From Tenodera sinensis (taxonomy: Eukaryota; Arthropoda; Insecta; Mantodea; Mantidae), in assembly GCA_030765045.1 (NCBI GenBank), contig CM060964.1, forward strand, positions 154,096,490 to 154,160,489: a stretch of 64,000 nt of DNA, in the 5' to 3' direction. This document shows, piece after piece, positions 10,123-20,410 of the stretch. The notes beneath the pieces are model-generated. The model saw nothing but the letters and a program-made list of their open reading frames with translations, was not told the DNA's origin and did not search any database. Position numbers and translations under genes: made by a program. Every line of letters begins with the position of its first letter. Position 1 is the stretch's first letter.

Positions 10123-11410
10123 TTAAACGGGAACTGTCATATGCCTTTTGCAGTTCCTATATCGGTATGCAAGAGTGAGTGCCTGCAGGAGGCTGACACA
10201 ATCGGAAAAGATAAATACACGGGAGGGTGCATGTCGTTGCATTAGCTTTATCGCCTTGTAAAGGGCAATAGCCTCGGCGGTGTAAATTGATGTCTCGTCA
10301 AATAAGCGCCACGAGTGTATGGCCTTTGTGTCCCATATATACATGCCGGAACTGATTCCGTCGGGAGTTTTCGAGCCGTCCGTAAAAATAATTTGTACCG
10401 AATGTTTATATGAGGAAAGGAACGGGGAAATATATTCTCGCCAGGCGAGGGAATAATCCATTTTAGGTGCACAAAAATAATGACAGTCAATCACAATATG
10501 TGGCGGAAGCGCATAAACATGCATATCTAATAAGTACTTCGGGCGTGTGGGTGTCCGATAGATGTGTTCATACGACAGATACCGCCCCAAGCATCGTACC
10601 AGTGGTAATGGCGGCTGTTCCCCCTCCGGCAATTGGCGGCGGTAAAGCTCTTAAAGACATGTCAATTTCGGTAAGAGGATATTGTGCGAATGTGTCAACA
10701 AGTGTGAAATTTGACTACAGCCCAGTATGAGCATGCGACCCTCTACGTCATAAGACGGAAAGTATAATTTGTGTTGGCTCTTCGCTGGTCGTCCGGGTAT
10801 ATGGAATACTATGTTGTAGAGTTGGTAAAAGTACTATTCTAGTTTATGCCGCACACCTTGCGTATGGGTAGGGACTAGTAATAAGCCATATTCCAGGCGT
10901 GGAAATATCAAAGGCGGAAACAGGCTTAGTAAGACCCGGAGGTCTGTGAAATTATTTTGTTGTTTAACAACGCTGTCAATTGCCAGGATCACATCAGCGT
11001 CGCCGGTGTGCCGGAATTTTGTCCCGCAGGAGTTCTTTTACATGCCAGTAAATCTACTGACATGGAGCTGTCGTTTTTAAGCACACTTAAAAACCATCGG
11101 CCTGGGCCGGGTTTGAACCCGCGACCTTGGGATCAGTAAGCCAGCGTCTAGCCAACTGAGCCACCCAGACCGACGGGGGGTCTGTGGCCCAGTGTCGCGC
11201 GGTCATAGCCTTGAACAGTGATTTTAATGTGTTAAGCGTAGCTAATACACGTTGAATATGTAGTGTGTAACTTAGGGATTGGTGTAAAAGTACCCCTAAA
11301 AATTTGACTGTGAGAGTCGGCTGAAGGATATAATTTTGGAGGAGCAGGGAAAGGCGTGATAAACGGGTAGATTTATTAAAATGTACAAACCGGGTCTTAA
11401 TTAGGTTAAC
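10123..11410 (-). pseudogene. LINE family B ORF2, C-terminal part with RNase H
   Basis: From 11410 to 11176 the thumb region reads LIKTRFVHFNKSTRL…VKFLGVLLHQSLSYTLHI. After the SINE at 10949-11175 the frame is broken. From 10632 down an RNase H domain is clear: QIIFTDGSKTPDGISSGMYI (first Asp), IYTAEAIALYKAI (Glu), RVFIFSDCVSLLQAL (second Asp). The domain stops there, missing its last helix and the C-terminal zinc-finger region seen in LINE family A, so the 3' end of the element has been lost. Confidence 0.85.
10949..11175 (-). mobile_element. SINE family A, copy 1
   Basis: Full-length tRNA-derived SINE on the minus strand: GTCGGTCTGGGTGGCTCAGT, A box TGGCTCAGTTGG, B box GGTTCAAACC, then a body with TTTTTAAGTGTGCTTAAAAA (hairpin), CCAGTAGATTTACTGGCATG and an end in CGTTGTTAAACAACAAAATA. 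Flanks GGAGGTCTGTG (10938-10948) and GGGGGTCTGTG (11176-11186) are the target duplication with one mismatch. Inserted in LINE family B. Confidence 0.9.
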
Positions 11411-11416
11411 TGGTTT

Positions 11417-11629
11417 CTTATTTTGTTGTTTAACGACGCTGTCAATTGCCAGGATCACATCAGTGTCACCGGTGTGCCGGAATTTCATCCCGCAGAAGTT
11501 CTTCTACATGCCAGTAAATCTACTGACATGGAGCTGTCGTTTTTAAGCACACTTAAAAACCATCGGCCTGGGCCGGGTTTGAACCCGCGACCTTGGGATC
11601 GGTAGGCCAGCGTCTAACCAACTGAGCCG
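11417..11629 (-). mobile_element. SINE family A, copy 2 (head slightly truncated)
   Basis: Very like copy 1 through body, B box and A box, but the first ~12 bases (TCGGTCTGGGTG) are missing. No clear target duplication. Inserted in the same LINE 240 bp from copy 1. Confidence 0.85.
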
Positions 11630-11639
11630 AGTCCTTCGA

Positions 11640-12699
11640 GATACGCGATTATCTTCTGACAGTCTGTCGAAAAATTCTCCAAGCCCATACGGGACGACGG
11701 CGACGCTATTTGGCAGGCTGAGAACAGCCCGAGGTGTGTCATGCGTGTAACTGCCCTTGTAAGGGCTTAACCACTTTATGACGGGATGTGGGGTTTTGCA
11801 GGATGGCGAATGAAGATTGAGGTAGTAGGTTGTAAGGAGGCAGCAAGGTTTTGCTCCTCAGCCCATACGGGATGGGGGGGGTGATTGTTTGATAAGGAAT
11901 AATATCGTCAGCGTATTGTAGGTCTGACGGCTACTGTTACCGCTGAGATGATGTCACCGACATATATGGCATATAGCAATGGACTAAGTGCCGATCCCTG
12001 AGCTAGACCTTGCGATGTCTGTCTTATGTAGGCGTTTTGTCGGAACGGTGCAAGTGTACAATTTCTATCGACATGAAGCGCCGATATGAGTTGGCGAATA
12101 GACGTCGGGACCCCGACCACCTGTAGCCGTTTCAGTAAAACTGGGATCGAGAACTGATCGTATGCAGAAGTTATGTCTAGAAAAAGTGCCAGGACTTGGG
12201 TATTGGTACGGAAGGCGATATTAACATCAGTTAAAATGGTATACAGTGGGAAGATGGTCCCATAGCCTCTCCGGAATCCGTATTGTGTACTGGTCCACCG
12301 ACTATTTCGTTCTAAATAAAAACTGAGGCGGTCCTGGAGGATCTTCTCAAACACTTTTCTTAATGTTGTTAATAAGCCTATCGAACGATAATCCGAAGGG
12401 GCGTGTCCCATATATCCTGGTTTTAGGATGGGATGGATTATAATGGTTCGCCATGACGTTGGTACAGATCCCCCGCGAAGTAGTTTGGTATACGCTGATG
12501 CTATTAAAGCGTACCCTGCCTCCGGAAGAGATAGCAAAAAGTGATAGGTGATCCCGTCGGCTCCCGGGGCCGATCGCCCGATTTTATTCATTATAGTTCT
12601 GCGTACCTCAGTTGCAGTAAAAGGTGTTAATAGTGGGTTCGACGTATCTATTGCCGTTACCGTAATCGTCATGTTTTCGGGCACCGAAGTCGGGGCCAC
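11640..12699 (-). pseudogene. LINE family B ORF2, reverse transcriptase part
   Basis: Long open stretch 12699-11908 with the standard order: SAPGADGITYHFL, SDYRSIGLLTTLRKVFEKIL, QYGFRRGYGT, LALFLDITSAYDQF (first catalytic Asp), QGLAQGSALSPLLYAIYV. The YADD box follows directly (about 11885-11915) but in another frame, so one base has been gained or lost just before it. After it the sequence carries stops. Near 11640 the frame …DCQKIIAYLEGL runs up to the SINE inserted at 11417-11629 and resumes beyond it as NLIKTRFVHFNKS. Confidence 0.88.
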
Positions 12700-12799
12700 C
12701 CGATATAAAAATTATTCCTGTAATTCGACCTCCTGTTCATCGGTGAGGGCGGTAAAGCTGGGAGTGGTTTCTTGAACCAGGTCAACTGTTCCCATATTT

Positions 12800-13972
12800 G
12801 TGCGGTTTTAGTATCCGACGTGATGGAGTCTCACGCGGGCCTCCATTCTTCTGGCTGCGAAGTAGGCCTCGGTCCTAAGGTAATTGCATCGAGAGTAAGC
12901 CAACCGTTTTGCCGCGACCAATTGGGCACACTCGCTGTTCCACCATGGAGGTTTTCGGACCTTCGGCGACTTTATTTCCTTCCAGGGGTGATACTGGTCT
13001 TGGTACTGGTGTAGTATAGCCTCGATCTGTTCGTATGTCACGTCGGTTTTGCGAGAACTGGTTGGTCACTTGGTTAAGGTACGAACGTAAGTGTTCGCAG
13101 CGCACCTCTCCCCGCCTACGACAATAATATATCGTGCGTCCGCTCCTCTGTCGAGGTACGTATTGAATAAGAAAGGGAAACTCACCACTCCCCAGGGTCT
13201 GGGGGTGTTTCGACAAAGTCACATTGGGATTTATGTCTGCTGTCACAAACGTTAAGTCTGGGGACGAGTCCTGTTGTCCCGGAGTACCCATTCTGGTGGT
13301 ATGGGATTCAGATATTAATGTCCACGCATGTTGTTCCGCCAGCTGGAAGAGGGGATGACGGTGGCGTTGTTGCAAAGAAAGCGCCCGGAAATCCGTGATA
13401 TTAAAATCACCGAAAATCACTTGTTGCTGTGATTGGGGAGTCAGAAATTGCTCCCATTCCACCAAGGTGAAACGGCGGCCGGTCGCATAGACACCTACAA
13501 TCGAGATGTCCCCTAGAGTTATCCGCAAAGCTTTCAAGTGGGGTGGGAACCAGATATCGGTATCCCAGTCCCGGACATGCAGATTACTGGCGACGCCGAT
13601 GACTACTCCTCCACCTTGCGTCGCCCGATCGTTATGGAATATTTGATACCCCTGGAGGCGAAATGGCTGGTGTAAATGTAACCAGGTTTCCACTAGTATT
13701 ATGACATGTTTGGTGGGGTGGGAACCGTATATTGGTATCCCAGTCCCGGACATGCAGATTACTGGCGACGCCGATGACTACTCATCCACCTTGCGTCGCC
13801 CGGTCGTCACGGAATATTTGATACCCCTGAGGCGAAATGGCTGGTGTAAATGTAACCAGGTTTCCACCAGTATTATGACATGGGGGTTAAACCTAGTCAA
13901 ATACCAATGCAGGTCTGCTAATTTATTATTAATGCTGCGCGCATTCCAATAAGCTATTCTTATTTCCGGCAT
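12800..13972 (-). pseudogene. LINE family B ORF2, APE-like endonuclease part
   Basis: Begins MPEIRIAYWNARSINNKLAD (typical start of a non-LTR ORF2), continues with IILVETWL (catalytic Glu), VIFGDFN (catalytic Asp/Asn) and SSPDLTFV. The final His motif is altered: SGEF appears where S-D-H is usual. Downstream, PPWWNSECAQLVAAKRLAY is the usual linker to the reverse transcriptase. A 175-bp tandem duplication (13538-13712, 13713-13887) inside this part shifts the frame, so the endonuclease start is duplicated. The protein would nick the target site; here it is dead. Confidence 0.87.
13538..13887. repeat. 175-bp tandem duplication inside LINE ORF2
   Basis: Units 13538-13712 and 13713-13887 both start GTGGGGTGGGAACC and end TATTATGACATG; they differ at roughly one base in 12-15. 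175 is not a multiple of three, so the second unit is read in another frame. Confidence 0.9.
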
Positions 13973-13988
13973 AATTAATATGAGAATA

Positions 13989-15465
13989 TCACAGGTTTAG
14001 TTGTTGTTTCAAGGATGTCAGTGTACGTCGGAGATATTCAGGAGCTTCGGCCAATAATGTATCAAATTTACGTTGAATTTCCCGGAGGTCCCGTCCCCGA
14101 GACCCCGGGGGCCACTTTGGCGGTAATCGCGTAACTGTATCCTCCCTCGGGACGTTTCTATCCAGCGAGCTTTTGTCTTTGAACGATATTCTTTGCTCGA
14201 TTGAGCCAATGTGCGATTCCCGTGTAGGAAGCTGTTGTGGGACTCCTAGGGGGTCATTCTCCGTTGGTGTAGATGGAATGACGGAGGGGGTTCCCTCTGG
14301 CCAACGACCATGGGGTGCCCTTCGTTCCCGTAACCATTCATGAGCAGGAGGTGCCTGTTGTGATTGACATTTACGTTTAGCCGAATAGTTCGATGTACCC
14401 CACCCGGTCTGATATGAGTTAGGCTTCGATATTGTGGATCGACTTCGATCCTCTGGCAGGTTAGGAAATTCTTCCCTTCCCTGGCGCGAAACATTCTTGA
14501 GAATAGTTGTTTTAGTGAGGTCTGCGTATAAGGTGGCTCCCGTAAGCATCTGACGAGCCTCGTGTCTGGAAATAGGTAATTCCCCTATCCCGGACGCAAT
14601 CTGCGATTCGAGCTCATAAGCTGGACATTTATCTGTCTCCGTTGCCAAGTGTCCCTGCTTGCAATTGATACAACACACGCGATCCACTGGACAGTCGCTC
14701 TGCCCCTCCAGGTGAACCTGTTCACACTTTAAACATCGCTTGGTGTTCCTACAGAATTTTGCTCTATGATGGAATTTACCACAGTTTTCACAAATTAGAA
14801 CTCTTGTTGTATACGTCTCCACTGCAAGTGATGATAATAGACATACACGTACGCTGGCAGTCGTTGCGCCCTGAAGGTAACCTTCACCGTACGTGTCGGC
14901 TGAGAAGTCGTGTCCCCATTCGATGTAACTCTACGATTACAACGATGAAGATTATGTATAGGTAGCTGGCCTGTTATTTGTAGATGGATACCCAGTTCTT
15001 CCATGCTAATATCTATATCTAAACCCCTCACCACGCCTGTTACAAAGATATTATAAAAGGGGATATATGATCGTGTGTCATGGATCGCATCAAAATTCGA
15101 ATCTAGAAATTTATTAGCTTCCATGTAGGTAGAAAAGTGTACTTCTAATTAGTTAAAGCCACATTTATGGCTGTGTGTCACCCCCTCGGCGTGTAAAAAA
15201 AGCCATTTTCCAATTGACTGTTACATCGGACTATCACGAAAAATGGGCTTAAATCCGTGGCTTGATAGCGTAATGGGGGTTTAGTTGACTCGCTACTCAT
15301 CGTTGTCCTAGGTGCCACATTTGTCCCATTAGACTGCTCGGCAGGCTTAAGCTCTGTCGGATTCAAATTCGACTCGGCATTTTCTTGTGTAATTACCTCC
15401 GTATGTTCAGCCACTGGTATGTCTGTTTCCATGACCACCGGAGCTAGTAGACTTGTGTCATCCAT
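13989..15465 (-). pseudogene. LINE family B ORF1 (gag-like, CCHC knuckles), frameshifted
   Basis: Three open stretches (15465-15178, 15124-14795, 14822-13989) lie in order and make up one gag-like protein of about 490 residues with frameshifts. The last one begins METYTTRVLICENCGKFHH and holds three zinc knuckles (CENCGKFHHRAKFC, CLKCEQVHLEGQSDC, CINCKQGHLATETDKC), followed by a basic, proline-rich C-terminal region. Such proteins bind the element RNA and form the ribonucleoprotein. The N-terminal part has no recognised motif. It precedes ORF2 by only a few bases. Confidence 0.85.
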
Positions 15466-15540
15466 AATTAGTGCCGGCTAAACGATTGCCGGCACCCCCC
15501 CCCCTCCCGAAGGGGTGGAAACGCCTCTAAGGTCCACCAA

Positions 15541-15822
15541 AATTAAGTGTGAAATGGTTATTCTTACCTCGTTACTCCACCAAGATAACCAGATACAAAA
15601 TTAATCACACCACAAAAAAAGTCAGAAACTGTGCCAAAAGCACAAACACGTGTGCTCTGGTAACACAAAGACTGCTTCAGCAAACAGCCCGATCTACCCC
15701 GCCACCACACGTCCACCAAGCAACTAGCAGTAAGCGTATGCAAAAGAGGGATGCGCCTACCACCATTAATCACGGTGGAAGGGTCCCTGGATGTCAACGT
15801 AAGGCTGAAGATTATCGCTTGT
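15541..15822. other. Possible 5' leader of LINE family B
   Basis: Short region between LINE ORF1 and the next MITE. No conserved protein is recognised. It may be the 5' UTR of the LINE, but no boundary is visible. Confidence 0.3.
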
Positions 15823-16071
15823 CATGAGCGTCGGCAGACATTTTTTCCAGGGGGGGGCACATGTTTGAAATTTGCAATCAGATAATATCAATTCACTATT
15901 TTATTGTCAAAATTTATAATATTCGTTGCATATAACCATGTTAATTTGTGTTAAATAGAAATTGATCTTTTAAAATAGTACTTTAATAGTCAGTAATTGA
16001 TTGCACATTAAGTTCACCAACTTCAGGGAGGGGCCGCGGCCCCCCCTTGCACCCTCTTCGCGACGCCCATG
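15823..16071 (-). mobile_element. hAT MITE family M, copy 2
   Basis: 249 bp between the exact 8-bp duplication TCGCTTGT (15815-15822, 16072-16079). Inverted relative to copy 1: starts CATGAGCGTCGGCAGAC and ends CGCGACGCCCATG, with the same GGGGGGGCAC and GCCCCCCCTTGC tracts. No coding capacity. Confidence 0.93.
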
Positions 16072-16079
16072 TCGCTTGT

Positions 16080-16930
16080 TCATTGACTCTTCAAAAACAA
16101 GCTTGAAACAAGTCTTGCTACATAATGGAAACAAGTTTCCCTCCATTCCTATAGCCCATGCAGTTGGTATGAAGGAGCGTTATGTTAACATGCAATTCTT
16201 GCTATGCAGTATTCGATATGATGACTACTCATGGCAGATATGTGCAGATTTTAAAGTGATAGCTATCTTGCTTGGATTACAACTTGGTTATACAAAATTC
16301 TGCTGTTTCTTGTGCATGTGGGGTAGTAGAGACAAAAGCAATCATTAGGTTAAAAAAAAGTTGGCCAAAGAGAGAGTCGTTCAACCCAGGACAGGCAAAT
16401 GTTGTTCACGAACCACTTGTGAAGTGCTGACCAAATCTTATTACCTCCATTACACATCAAACTAGGTTTGTTTAAGAACTTTGTGAAAACAATGCATCGT
16501 GATGGGAGTGCATTTCTGTTCCTGAAAACTAAGTTTCCAAAGATCAGTGAAGCAGAAATAAAAGAGGGAATATTTTTTTGCCCCTTAAAGAAATATTTGT
16601 TGAAAAATTATGAACGATGCGCAATTTGAAAGTATTTTAAGCACGCAAGAACGAGCTGCATGGTTCTCTTTAAAAAAAATTGGCATACATTTTCTTGGAA
16701 ACCACAGCTATGAACATTATGCAGAACTTGTCAATGAGCTGATTGGGAATTACAAGGTCATGGAATTTAATATGTCCTTGAAAATACACATACACATACA
16801 CATACATATTAAGTGTATAATTACAAGGAATCTTGTTAATGCAGTTACTCAAAAACTATGGGTGATGGAGAAGTTCTGCAAAAAGATTTGTAATCAGCAC
16901 ACAAAATTCAGTAAGAATCACCCTTTATAC
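16080..16930 (+). pseudogene. Relic of an unclassified multicopy transposon-like ORF
   Basis: Open to 16348 with FIDSSKTSLKQVLLHNGNKF, a segment IPIAHAVGMKE and LLGLQLGYTKFCCFLCMWGS. After a stop, further pieces in other frames keep the order KKSWPKRESFNPGQ, VVHEPLV and, after more breaks, an acidic helix-rich part ending MSLKIHIHIH. I recall this family as a repeated, uncharacterised protein in arthropods and cnidarians, probably transposon-borne; I cannot assign a superfamily or function. Frameshifts and stops show it is dead. It abuts the MITE at 15823-16071. Confidence 0.5.
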
Positions 16931-17877
16931 TTCTTTTAACATTAAACAACTTAAATTTTGTTGACCAGTGTTATTAGCTTCTATTTTCGTAGTTACCAGT
17001 TCATTTTCTAACGATCACTGCTTGTTTCTGTAAGTGAATGATATTAGAGAATTTTCAAAAATTCTACCCGACGCCGGAAAATTGGTTAAAATGTAGGGCA
17101 TGTCCGGGAATTTCCGGACGTCTGGTAACTCAACTCTAGGGGGGGCATGAGGTCCATTTCTAGCGTGCTAGGGTTTCGGTGATTTTTTAAATATTGCAAC
17201 CTTGCTGGACACAAGGAATTTATGTGGTATTTAATTTATCAGGTTGGTGTTCTATGTTGGCAATCCTGCTAAAGTGGACATAGTTTATCGGTAGTACCCA
17301 AGAGTACAACATGGCCGACATTACACTAAACAGCAAATGAGAGTATCCCAAAAAGCAGTCCTGCTAACGTACATAGTGAAGGCATTTCTAACCTCAAATA
17401 TCAAAGGGTTAAAGTATCACGTTTTCAAACGATAATAATGCTTGAACATCGTTACCACACAATAAAGGATGTACTCATCTTCGGCAAAACTTTTTCTACA
17501 ATAAGACTTTAGCATAGAATCACTTTCGAGCGTTAAATATCATCAGATATATATATTTAATGCACTACTGTGTAGCGAACACATAAATGACAACAGTAAC
17601 TATAACTGCATGTAATGCTCTAAAAGAATGCGAACAGTACGTCCACAGATTGCTTAATTAATGCGATGTCTAAACAAAATCTTAGTTTAACATATAGCAG
17701 TTGACCTCTCCGCCAGTGTTTTCATTCTTGTTGGAGCGAAAGAAGCAGAAGCGAACCGGATAAAAAAGAAGAAAAAATTAGAATTTTGAATGGCACTGCA
17801 GTAGGAACGAACCATGACCCTCCTTCGTCCTTACATATGAGAACGCGAAATTTGTAGATAATATTATTTATTTGACA
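16931..17877. other. No gene; one dispersed repeat
   Basis: Only 17150-17265 is notable: it is the inverted counterpart of 7880-7985. The rest shows no coding sequence, terminal repeats or satellites. Confidence 0.5.
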
Positions 17878-17878
17878 A

Positions 17879-17950
17879 CCTCCGTAGCGCAGTTGATAGC
17901 GCGCTTGCCTCTGGCACGGAGGACCAGGATTCGATCCCCGGTATCAGCAT
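17879..17950 (+). mobile_element. tRNA-like SINE head
   Basis: CCTCCGTAGCGCAGTTGATA contains an A box (TAGCGCAGTTG) and GGATTCGATCCCC a B box, spaced as in a tRNA. It cannot be a working tRNA gene: the acceptor ends do not pair and the anticodon stem is poor. It probably is the head of a short SINE that ends before the Penelope-like sequence at 17985. Confidence 0.6.
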
Positions 17951-18228
17951 AGGGATTTTTTACCCCGCTGGGAGGTCTGGCACGGGGTGCACCATCTGGA
18001 ATACAGTACTTACAGGAAACCTACACATACATATCGATATTTACATGAAACCTCCAACCATCGCCCTAGGCAGAAACAAGGAATAATACAAACACTCACA
18101 GAACGAGCATCCAGGCTCTGCAACCAGAAGTACTTAAAGGAAGAACTCAAGCACCTAAACTCAACATTCCAGGCCAATGGATACACACGAAAAGAAATCC
18201 GGCGCGCAATTCATCCCAGGTGACCAGC

Positions 18229-19591
18229 CATAGCGGATAGAAAAGAAAGTGTGAGCTATGCTGTGAGTTTACTGCATGATCAGTGGTCCCGTGGCAATTG
18301 ACCGAAAGTGTGGCGTGGCGATCGCAGTCGCCTCAAAATGCTGCTGAACTGCCTATGTGATTCGGAAGTACAGACAATTTTATACGTATGCTCCTCCTAA
18401 AAATAAAAATCTGTTTTACAAATGAGAAAAGTCTATTTCTAGGAAATACACTAAATTATCTGTTAAATGTAGAATTTGTGACAAACATGTTCTAGAGGAC
18501 TTCTCAGTGAAAGTTGATTCATTCGTTGTGCATGGAAAACTAGTTGAAATCCCTAGAATTAAATGGCGGTTAAAGCCAGGGGCAACTCCCTGTATATATC
18601 ATAATTTACCCAGCTACTTAACTACAATGCGTAAATCCCGAAAATCTCCACAAAACAGAGACAAAAAAAAATGCTGAAAAAGCAATATTCAACAATCAGT
18701 AAATTACCAGATGCAGGATCCAGTCAGCCAGTTCTTAATTCAAAGGCACCGTCCTTCAACAATGAGGAAAACACAGAAAACAGTTCTAATTCCTCCAAGG
18801 TTACAAACACAAGTGTCAATAGTGAAATTGCTGCACTGAAGAAAAGAATTAAAAACCTCAATAGAAATTTAGTTAGAACTAAAATCCTGCTATCTAAGCA
18901 GAGGGCTAAATTAAAAATAGTAGAAAAGAAATTGGCTACTAATTGTTGCGAACATAAACGCAATTTAAATTATTTAAGTAAAAAACAAAAGCTGGTTCTA
19001 GATAGAATGCTTAAAAAATGTCAGACGAGCTCGAAGGGGATGGTTACACCAATGAATTTCTATGAGAAAGCTTGTTATTTAAAATCACAAACCCTAAAGG
19101 TTATAGACATTGCTTAACATATGAATTGCTGCCCCTGCCTTCTGAAGCCCATTTAAGGAAATTATCTAATGGGATAAAGTGCACATATGGTATAAATTGC
19201 AATGCTCTAAATGCGATTTCTACTACATTCAGTCACGAAGGAGATGAAAACAAGCGTCTTGGAATTGTAATATTTGATGAAGTCAAATTAAGAGAAGAAG
19301 TTAGGTTCAATGCTAGCTCACTAAAAGTGGACGGATTCTTCATTAATTATAATACCCATTATTGTAAAATAGCATCCTATGTTATGTGTCATGGAAAGAC
19401 GATGTTTCAAAACAGTATTTCAAATATTTGTGCTTACGATTTTAGCTATTTAAAATGTTAATTGATAATATGAAACCCATTTTCACCATGCATTCGTGAA
19501 CTAAAGTGAAGCGACGGCGACACCAGTGCCATCTTGTGAGCGAACCATAGTAACTCCCGAAGAGCTCACACTTTCTCTTCTATCCGCTATG
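18229..19591 (+). mobile_element. P-superfamily (THAP) DNA transposon, internally deleted
   Basis: 1363 bp with 29-bp terminal inverted repeats differing at one base (left CATAGCGGATAGAA…, right …CTTCTATCCGCTATG) and a 7-bp direct repeat GACCAGC (18222-18228, 19592-19598). P elements usually make 8-bp duplications, so one base may have mutated. The inside encodes pieces of a THAP-type transposase. It sits exactly within the Penelope-like element at 17985-20408. Confidence 0.88.
18418..19461 (+). pseudogene. P-type transposase fragments: THAP finger, coiled coil, catalytic-domain start
   Basis: 18418-18660 gives the second half of a THAP zinc finger (CRICDKHVLEDF, then RIKWRLKPGATP and YHNLPSYL; the P-hydrophobic AVPTIF-like box is ATPCIY). 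18671-19117 is a basic coiled coil (EIAALKKRIKNLNRNLVRTK). 19072-19461, in another frame, resembles the start of the P transposase core: LPLPSEAHLRKLSNGIKC, then GIVIFDEVKLREEVRF, where the Asp of FDE is the expected first catalytic residue. Everything after that is gone, so the enzyme is a deletion derivative. Confidence 0.82.
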
Positions 19592-20314
19592 GACCAGCTA
19601 AAAAGGAGCAGCGTTGCAAAGCAGCTACACCCTTTCTCCCCTACATCAGGAATGTCTCCGACCGGATAGACAAGTTTCTGCGCTCACATGGAGTTGACAC
19701 TGTCTTCAACCCTACAAATAAGATCAAAGAACTACTGAGATCAGCCAAAGACAAACGCCACCCACACACATCTGCAGGTGTATATAAAGTTCCCTGCAGT
19801 TGCGGGAAAGTATACATAGGCACTACCATGCGTAGTGTGGTCACCAGATTACTAGAACATGAGCGTCACACCAGATTGGGAGAAACGGAAAAATCGCCTG
19901 TGGCAGAACACGCCTTATTATTCGGCCATGCTGTCAACCTTAAAGAAACCCGAGTCCTGTGTTCTATAAGTTAACTACTATGCGTGACTACAAAGGGAAG
20001 CCACAGAAATCTACATACACAAAGACAACTTCAATCGTAAGGAAGAAGCGCTCTATGTACCGAAAGCATGGATACCGGTCTTAGGTAAACTTTCAGACAC
20101 ACACAACAGCTGTAATAAAATCCCACCCGCCAACCGAAATGAGCCAATCACCACCTTAGTCAGCGCAACAATGCCCCGCCCAACCCCATCTTATAAGAGC
20201 ACCAACGGTCATTAACGGTCGTTACTTCCACATCCCCCTCTCTTTTTCCATCTCTCTTTCTCTGTCTCTCTTTGCATCCACGTTGGAACTCTGACCAGTG
20301 CAGACAACGGATTG

Positions 20315-20360
20315 TCTTACCCTGAAGATGCCAAGCGCAGTACTTGGTGAAACGTTGGTA
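20315..20360 (+). other. Hammerhead-like motif in the PLE 1 terminal region
   Basis: CTGAAGA, then CCAAG–7 nt–CTTGG (a perfect 5-bp stem), then GAAACG. This is the order CUGANGA–stem II–GAAA of a hammerhead ribozyme core, known from published work to occur in Penelope-like terminal repeats. A good stem III/cleavage strand was not found nearby, so activity is doubtful. Confidence 0.4.
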
Positions 20361-20410
20361 TCTAGAATGCCTTCTAGACCACGGCCTACAAGCCCGAAAG
20401 AAATAAACAT

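Larger units (their letters stand above)
10123..15540 (-). mobile_element. LINE family B (two-ORF non-LTR element with RNase H), decayed
   Basis: Order on the minus strand is ORF1 with CCHC knuckles, APE-type endonuclease, reverse transcriptase, RNase H. This is the layout of the I/R1/LOA-type group of non-LTR elements. Two family A SINEs sit inside ORF2, and ORF2 also carries a 175-bp tandem duplication. The element stops inside the RNase H domain, so its 3' end is deleted and no target duplication can be identified. The 5' end is near 15540 but could reach 15822. Not functional. Confidence 0.88.
17985..20408 (+). mobile_element. Penelope-like element (PLE) 1, split by a P-type transposon
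   Basis: 17987-18222 encodes the end of a Penelope reverse transcriptase (TYRKPTHTYRYLHETSNHRP, then a segment TLTERASRLCN, EELKHLNSTFQANGYTRKEI). After the inserted element it continues from 19599 with PFLPYIRNVSDRIDKFL and the GIY-YIG endonuclease (GVYKVPCSCGKVYIGTT, EHERHTRLGETEKSPVAEHA). The frame runs on across the insertion site with one stop codon. The 3' part ends in a terminal region with CTGAAGATGCCAAG…CTTGGTGAAACG. The 5' two thirds are missing. It cannot transpose. Confidence 0.87.

Noticed and set aside
11087..11605. Short reading frames ending in GLNPRPWD
   Set aside because: Chance translations of SINE family A; the same peptide recurs at every copy.
17879..17950. A working tRNA gene
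   Set aside because: Box motifs fit, but the acceptor arm does not pair and the sequence runs into further SINE-like DNA.
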